Source: Symbiodinium natans
Taxonomy: Eukaryota; Sar; Dinophyceae; Suessiales; Symbiodiniaceae
Direction of reading: 5' to 3'
DNA: 64,000 nucleotides
Assembly: GCA_905221605.1 (NCBI GenBank)
Contig: CAJNDS010002077.1
Location: forward strand, 124,001-188,000
Below are positions 60,557-64,000 of the stretch, one piece after another; position 1 is the first letter of the stretch; each line of letters begins with the position of its first letter. Made by a program: the position numbers and the translations under genes. The notes below the pieces were generated by a model that was not told the DNA's origin, did no database searches, and saw only the letters and a program-made list of their open reading frames with translations.

Positions 60557-61760
60557 CAATTATTTAGGCTCCGGCTAAAGAAGGGGCGTAGGGCTTCTGA
60601 GTCGAATCCCTTCCCCCTCATCTCAAAACCCCTTTTGCGGGACCATAAAAATTTGTAAGATTCAGGGTTTAGGCCTGAGGGTTGAGGATATTTATACCCA
60701 ATGGATTTTATGCTCGGGGGAGGGATTCCGGCCGGAGAACAAGTTCAACCCCTAGTGGCGCAGGAGCCAAAATAATTGCCAAATACGATTTCCTAATGAT
60801 CCCCCATCATGATAGCACAACCACAAGCCCGTTCTAGCCGAATACCCCAGGAAACTGGGTCACCGGTACCCCAGCCACCTAGGAAAAGAAAGGAAGCCCC
60901 TTGGGGAGTTTTGCACATTAAACCAGGGTGCCAGTGGGTGTTCTTGCAGGCACGGGTCCATGCTTGAGGCTTGGGGTGTCGGGGAGTACACGGAAGCCGA
61001 GGTCGTGCTGCGAATGCAGGGCGCGGCTGCGAATGAACCCTGAGGATTCTACGAGTAGAGTATATAGGGTTGGGACCTAAACTCGGATTCGGACCGAAAC
61101 ACCCCTGACTGGCTGTAAATTGCGGTGAAGGCTGAGAGCCTATGATGTGAGATCCAAAGGTGGCACCAGGAGTCTAAGGGTCATGGAGATTTTTTGCAGG
61201 GCGTCCTTCTTCCCACCCTGCTTTTGACGGAGGCCTGCCAGAGCTTTTGGAGGTTCGGCAAATAAATCTAGGGTGCAGTCCTTCTAGCGTGGAAAATGGG
61301 AAACGTAGAAATAACTATCTGTATCCATGTCTTTATAAGTATAAGCTGATCGTATTGTGCTAGCCTACCCCAGATGTCGGCTCGGCAGGCGCGTCAAGGT
61401 CTGGGTGGCAGCCCAAGCATCAAAACGCTCGAGCTCCCACTACCGGAAGCCTGGAAGCCCCCCCCACTCTCAAACCGTTAAGCCCATGACCTAACCCGGC
61501 ATCGAAACTAGGGTTTAGGGTTTAGGGTTCAGGGTTTAAGCCCTCAGTAACCAGACATCGCCGAAGCCCGAAAGCACCTCAATCCTACCAGGATCAATAG
61601 AACCTCCGAGCCTGCGGGTTTCAGGCTTGGGTTTCAGAGCTTGCTGGGTAGGGTTTGGGGTGCAGGGCGCGGAACTTAGGGTGGTTTAGGGTTTAGGTTT
61701 TAGGGTTTAGAGTTTAGGGCTACCCATAAACCTGCCCCCCAAAAACACGCACGGCGTTAG
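60556..61760. other. Intron-like stretch without a supported exon
   Basis: Scattered decayed units (61505-61540, 61680-61720) and otherwise ordinary sequence with no long frames. Confidence 0.4.
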
Positions 61761-61763
61761 GAG

Positions 61764-61861
61764 CTTGGAACCCGGCTCTCGAGCCAGCCGCGGCGCACTT
61801 TGACCACAGCTGGAACGAGCAGGATGCGGTGACCATGCTGTCTTCGTGGGCCCAGCTCTGA
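61764..61861 (+). CDS. Possible exon with a W-rich C-terminus
   Basis: Plus-strand frame AWNPALEPAAAHFDHSWNEQ and then DAVTMLSSWAQL before a stop, after acceptor GCGTTAG. The minus strand also reads open (SWAHEDSMVTASCSFQLW). FDHSWNEQ faintly recalls FDHDDPW of the DPW exons. Strand not certain. Confidence 0.35.
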
Positions 61862-63140
61862 TTTGTAATGACTTATGGGAGGCAACATGAAAAAGAGAGA
61901 GAGAGAGAGGGCACTTCAGCCCCTAAGGAAGAGGGTTGCAGCTAGGGTTCACCCCCAACATCCTTACTTGGTTCGCGGGTAGATAAACGTGGTAGAAAGC
62001 AACTATATTTGCTGGCTGTAAGCTTACTTGGGGGTCCTCAGGTATGCCCTTGGCTCAGGGAACCCTCGGCCCTAGGGCTGAAACTGCAGGGCTTAGGGTT
62101 TAATGCATAAAGGTTCTAGTGCTGAGGTGCTCGCATGTTGGGGCCGCTCAGGATACCTTGGCCTTGACTTTGGTAGGGCTTGGGGCTTAGAACCTTGGAG
62201 TTTCAAAGTTGCGGGAAGCGTTGCCTTCGCCAAAGTGGGGCAGTAGGCTGCGGGGGCCGAGGCATAATGGCTTAGGAACACTTACTTATAGGCTATCCAG
62301 ACTTGAAACGCGTGACAGCAGGATCCAACACGTGAGGCCAGCTACGTAATGTAGCATGGCTGGGATGAACTGCTGGCATGCAGGGTCGAAAAAAAGACAT
62401 ACCGTCGGACCCTACGAGTCCTCGTCTGCCAGGAGCATCCGGTGAGAATGGCTTGTACTTGGACGGCGTGCAATTAAAGGGTCCCCAAGCAACCCCCTCT
62501 GCTGAATAAACTTCAAGAGTCTGCCCTAGAACCGACGACTTCCCTCGCGAGTTCTTGACCGGGAGTTAGGGAAGCAGGTACCCCTACACCCTCCTAGATG
62601 ACCACAAGCCCCCAAAACCCCAACCCCAAACCCTAAATCCTGAACCCCAAAGCCATAAACCCTAAAACCCTCCACTGCAAGCCTTCTAAGCCCGGCTTAA
62701 CTCATAACGAGCACAGTTCAGCTCCAAAGGCATCCAACCCAAACGATTAGAAAAGGCATGGGGTCGCTTCTCTAAACTATGGCCCCTTGTAGGGTTTCGG
62801 GTTTAGGGGCTATGGTCCCTTTTGGGGTGTAGGGTTTAGGGTTATCGATTATGGTCCCTTTTGGGGTTACCATTCTAAGGCGGCCCCGAATACTTAGGGT
62901 ACCCAGAAAGGACCAAGATTTAGACAAATGACCATGTAGGGGTTTAGATGGTTTAGGGTTTTAGGCCTCAGGGTTTAGGCTTTAGGGTTGTCAGGGTGTA
63001 GGGCGCCAGGTTAGGGCCTTGTGGGTGTCTGTGGCAGTGTTTCCTGATCGACAAGCGAGTGCTCAACAGTATGGGGCTCACGTGTCATAAACTTTGTATG
63101 AGGTGCAAAGAGAGGACCCTAATACCCATTTGGGAAACCC
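61862..63140. other. Intron-like stretch
   Basis: (GA)n at 61892-61909, ATGGTCCCT-family fragments at 62770-62890, decayed TTTAGGG units. Only the weak exon candidate at 62140-62250 stands out. Confidence 0.4.
62140..62250 (-). CDS. Possible exon
   Basis: Minus-strand G/C-rich patch reading LCLGPRSLLPHFGEGNASRN in one frame and SAPAAYCPTLAKATLPATLK in another. A CAG acceptor occurs inside. Weak evidence. Confidence 0.25.
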
Positions 63141-63243
63141 CTAAACATCCTAAACCCAAACCCTAAACTCTAAACCCCTCAACCCTAACCCCACCAGCCA
63201 CCGCCCAAGCAAACAAACGGCACAGCTATTGGCCCTCACCTGC

Positions 63244-63286
63244 CCCGCTCCCGCTGACGCGGAGTCCTCTCCAAGCCGACTGTCAA
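63244..63286 (-). CDS. Possible micro-exon with good splice sites
   Basis: On the minus strand, TTGACAG precedes and CAG/GTGAGG follows a 43-bp open segment reading SAWRGLRVSGSG or GLERTPRQRERG. CCCTAAA and TTTAGGG stretches flank it. The plus strand is open too. Confidence 0.35.
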
Positions 63287-63744
63287 GTTTTGGAGAGGGT
63301 TTAGGGTTTAGGGTTTAAAGGATTGAAAGGGTTTAGGGCTTAAGGCCTGTGTAGAGGTTTGGGGGAACTATGAATATTTCGGGCACAGCTCCTTTCCAAG
63401 CCACGCACCCCTAATTAAATCCCCAAGGCTGAGCAAAGCAACAGCTCTGAAGAGTGGACGAGGAACTACACAGGGTTTTAAGAGTCTAGGGGGGAAACTT
63501 GCTCAAGCTAGAGCATGCTCATCCTCAACACCTACCCCACGAAATGCGGAAACCTTTGCGGCGTGCCCTGCAATTAGGTCCTCAGACCAACCGGAACGGC
63601 TGTGTGGCTCGGGACTGGCGCTGCTTCCATGCCATAGCTTGCGGATGAAACCTCCGGCCCTCAACCTTTACAGGGTGTACCGGTGTCTTAGGCTTCGGAT
63701 GTCCGTGTTACTCAGCACCCAAAGCTGCTCTAGGCTGCCCAGTA

Positions 63745-63845
63745 ACCTGGGCTTAGAAAAGGGTGCCCTTTTTTGCTCAAAGGGGTTTATAAGGGAACCT
63801 AAACCCCCCCAAAAAGGGAATAAGGGTACTACTGGGCATGGGAGT
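63745..63845. mobile_element. AAGGGTACCCTTTTT dispersed repeat
   Basis: GAAAAGGGTGCCCTTTTTTG, GGTTTATAAGGGAACCT and AAAAAGGGAATAAGGGTACT followed by CTGGGCAT; inverted relation between CTGGGCTTA and ACTACTGGG ends is weak. Confidence 0.55.
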
Positions 63846-64000
63846 GCTGCTCACCCTTTGAGTTAAGGGGGGTTGGGTGAAGGTGCCGGCCTCAATCTCT
63901 CCTCTACTCCGTCTCTTCCATCATCTTCTTCTCGGAGGCCTGTCGACACATCGGCAGCGCTGCCAAGAAGCTTGCTTGGAACCGCTACTTCGTTTAGGGT

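Noticed and set aside
1-64000. Dinoflagellate spliced-leader (DinoSL) relics
   Set aside because: I looked for the TTTTGGCTCAAG end of the leader by eye on both strands and found no convincing copy.
1-64000. tRNA, rRNA and CRISPR arrays
   Set aside because: No cloverleaf with conserved TTCGA box, no rRNA blocks and no regular repeat-spacer array were seen.

Overview
This window looks like nuclear DNA of a dinoflagellate (core dinoflagellate, Symbiodiniaceae-like; genus not determined). The reasons are: the plant/dinoflagellate telomere heptamer TTTAGGG and its decayed variants are scattered through almost every kilobase on both strands; coding sequence is broken into micro-exons of about 35-110 bp with G/C-rich third codon positions; and the introns I could place use GT, GC and GA at their 5' ends with AG at the 3' end, a mix known from dinoflagellates. 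There is no conventional long reading frame. Nearly all ATG-to-stop frames are repeat or antisense shadows.

The central result is a split gene on the minus strand, from about 43.8 kb down to about 25.2 kb, encoding a Dicer/RIG-I-family DECH-box RNA helicase. I found it by reading exon by exon. Q-motif, motif I (DTGLGKT), Ia (VPTVQLAKQQ), Ib (VIVATGQL), II (DECHH), III (LGLTAS), the region of motif IV, V (ATPALEEGIDVP) and VI (QGAGRARKK) occur in the right order on one strand. Reading phase agrees across every consecutive pair of exons that I could join. No RNase III or PAZ exon was seen.

Layout: 0-2.9 kb decayed telomere-like repeats and microsatellites; 2.9-15 kb scattered single exons, best read on the minus strand, in repeat-rich intron DNA; 15.5-21.2 kb a minus-strand array with three copies of a DPW exon flanking eight tandem ~520-bp units, each carrying one W-rich exon; 22.6-25 kb further minus-strand exons; 25.2-43.8 kb the helicase; 44.2-52.2 kb more minus-strand exons, including two with Cys-pair (zinc-binding-like) motifs and a Ser/Tyr-rich one; 52.4-53.4 kb an A+T-rich island; 53.5-64 kb mostly repeats with a few weak or strand-ambiguous exons. 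The minus-strand bias over about 40 kb fits the unidirectional gene clusters of dinoflagellates.

Two further patterns run across the window. First, many exons lie between a left-hand CCCTAAA array and a right-hand TTTAGGG array, so on the gene strand introns often begin with TTTAGGG and end with CCCTAAA. Second, several short fold-back repeat families recur in introns, some ending at inferred splice sites. Both suggest mobile, introner-like intron origins. Coordinates of isolated exons are approximate to a few bases, and functions beyond the helicase are not assigned.
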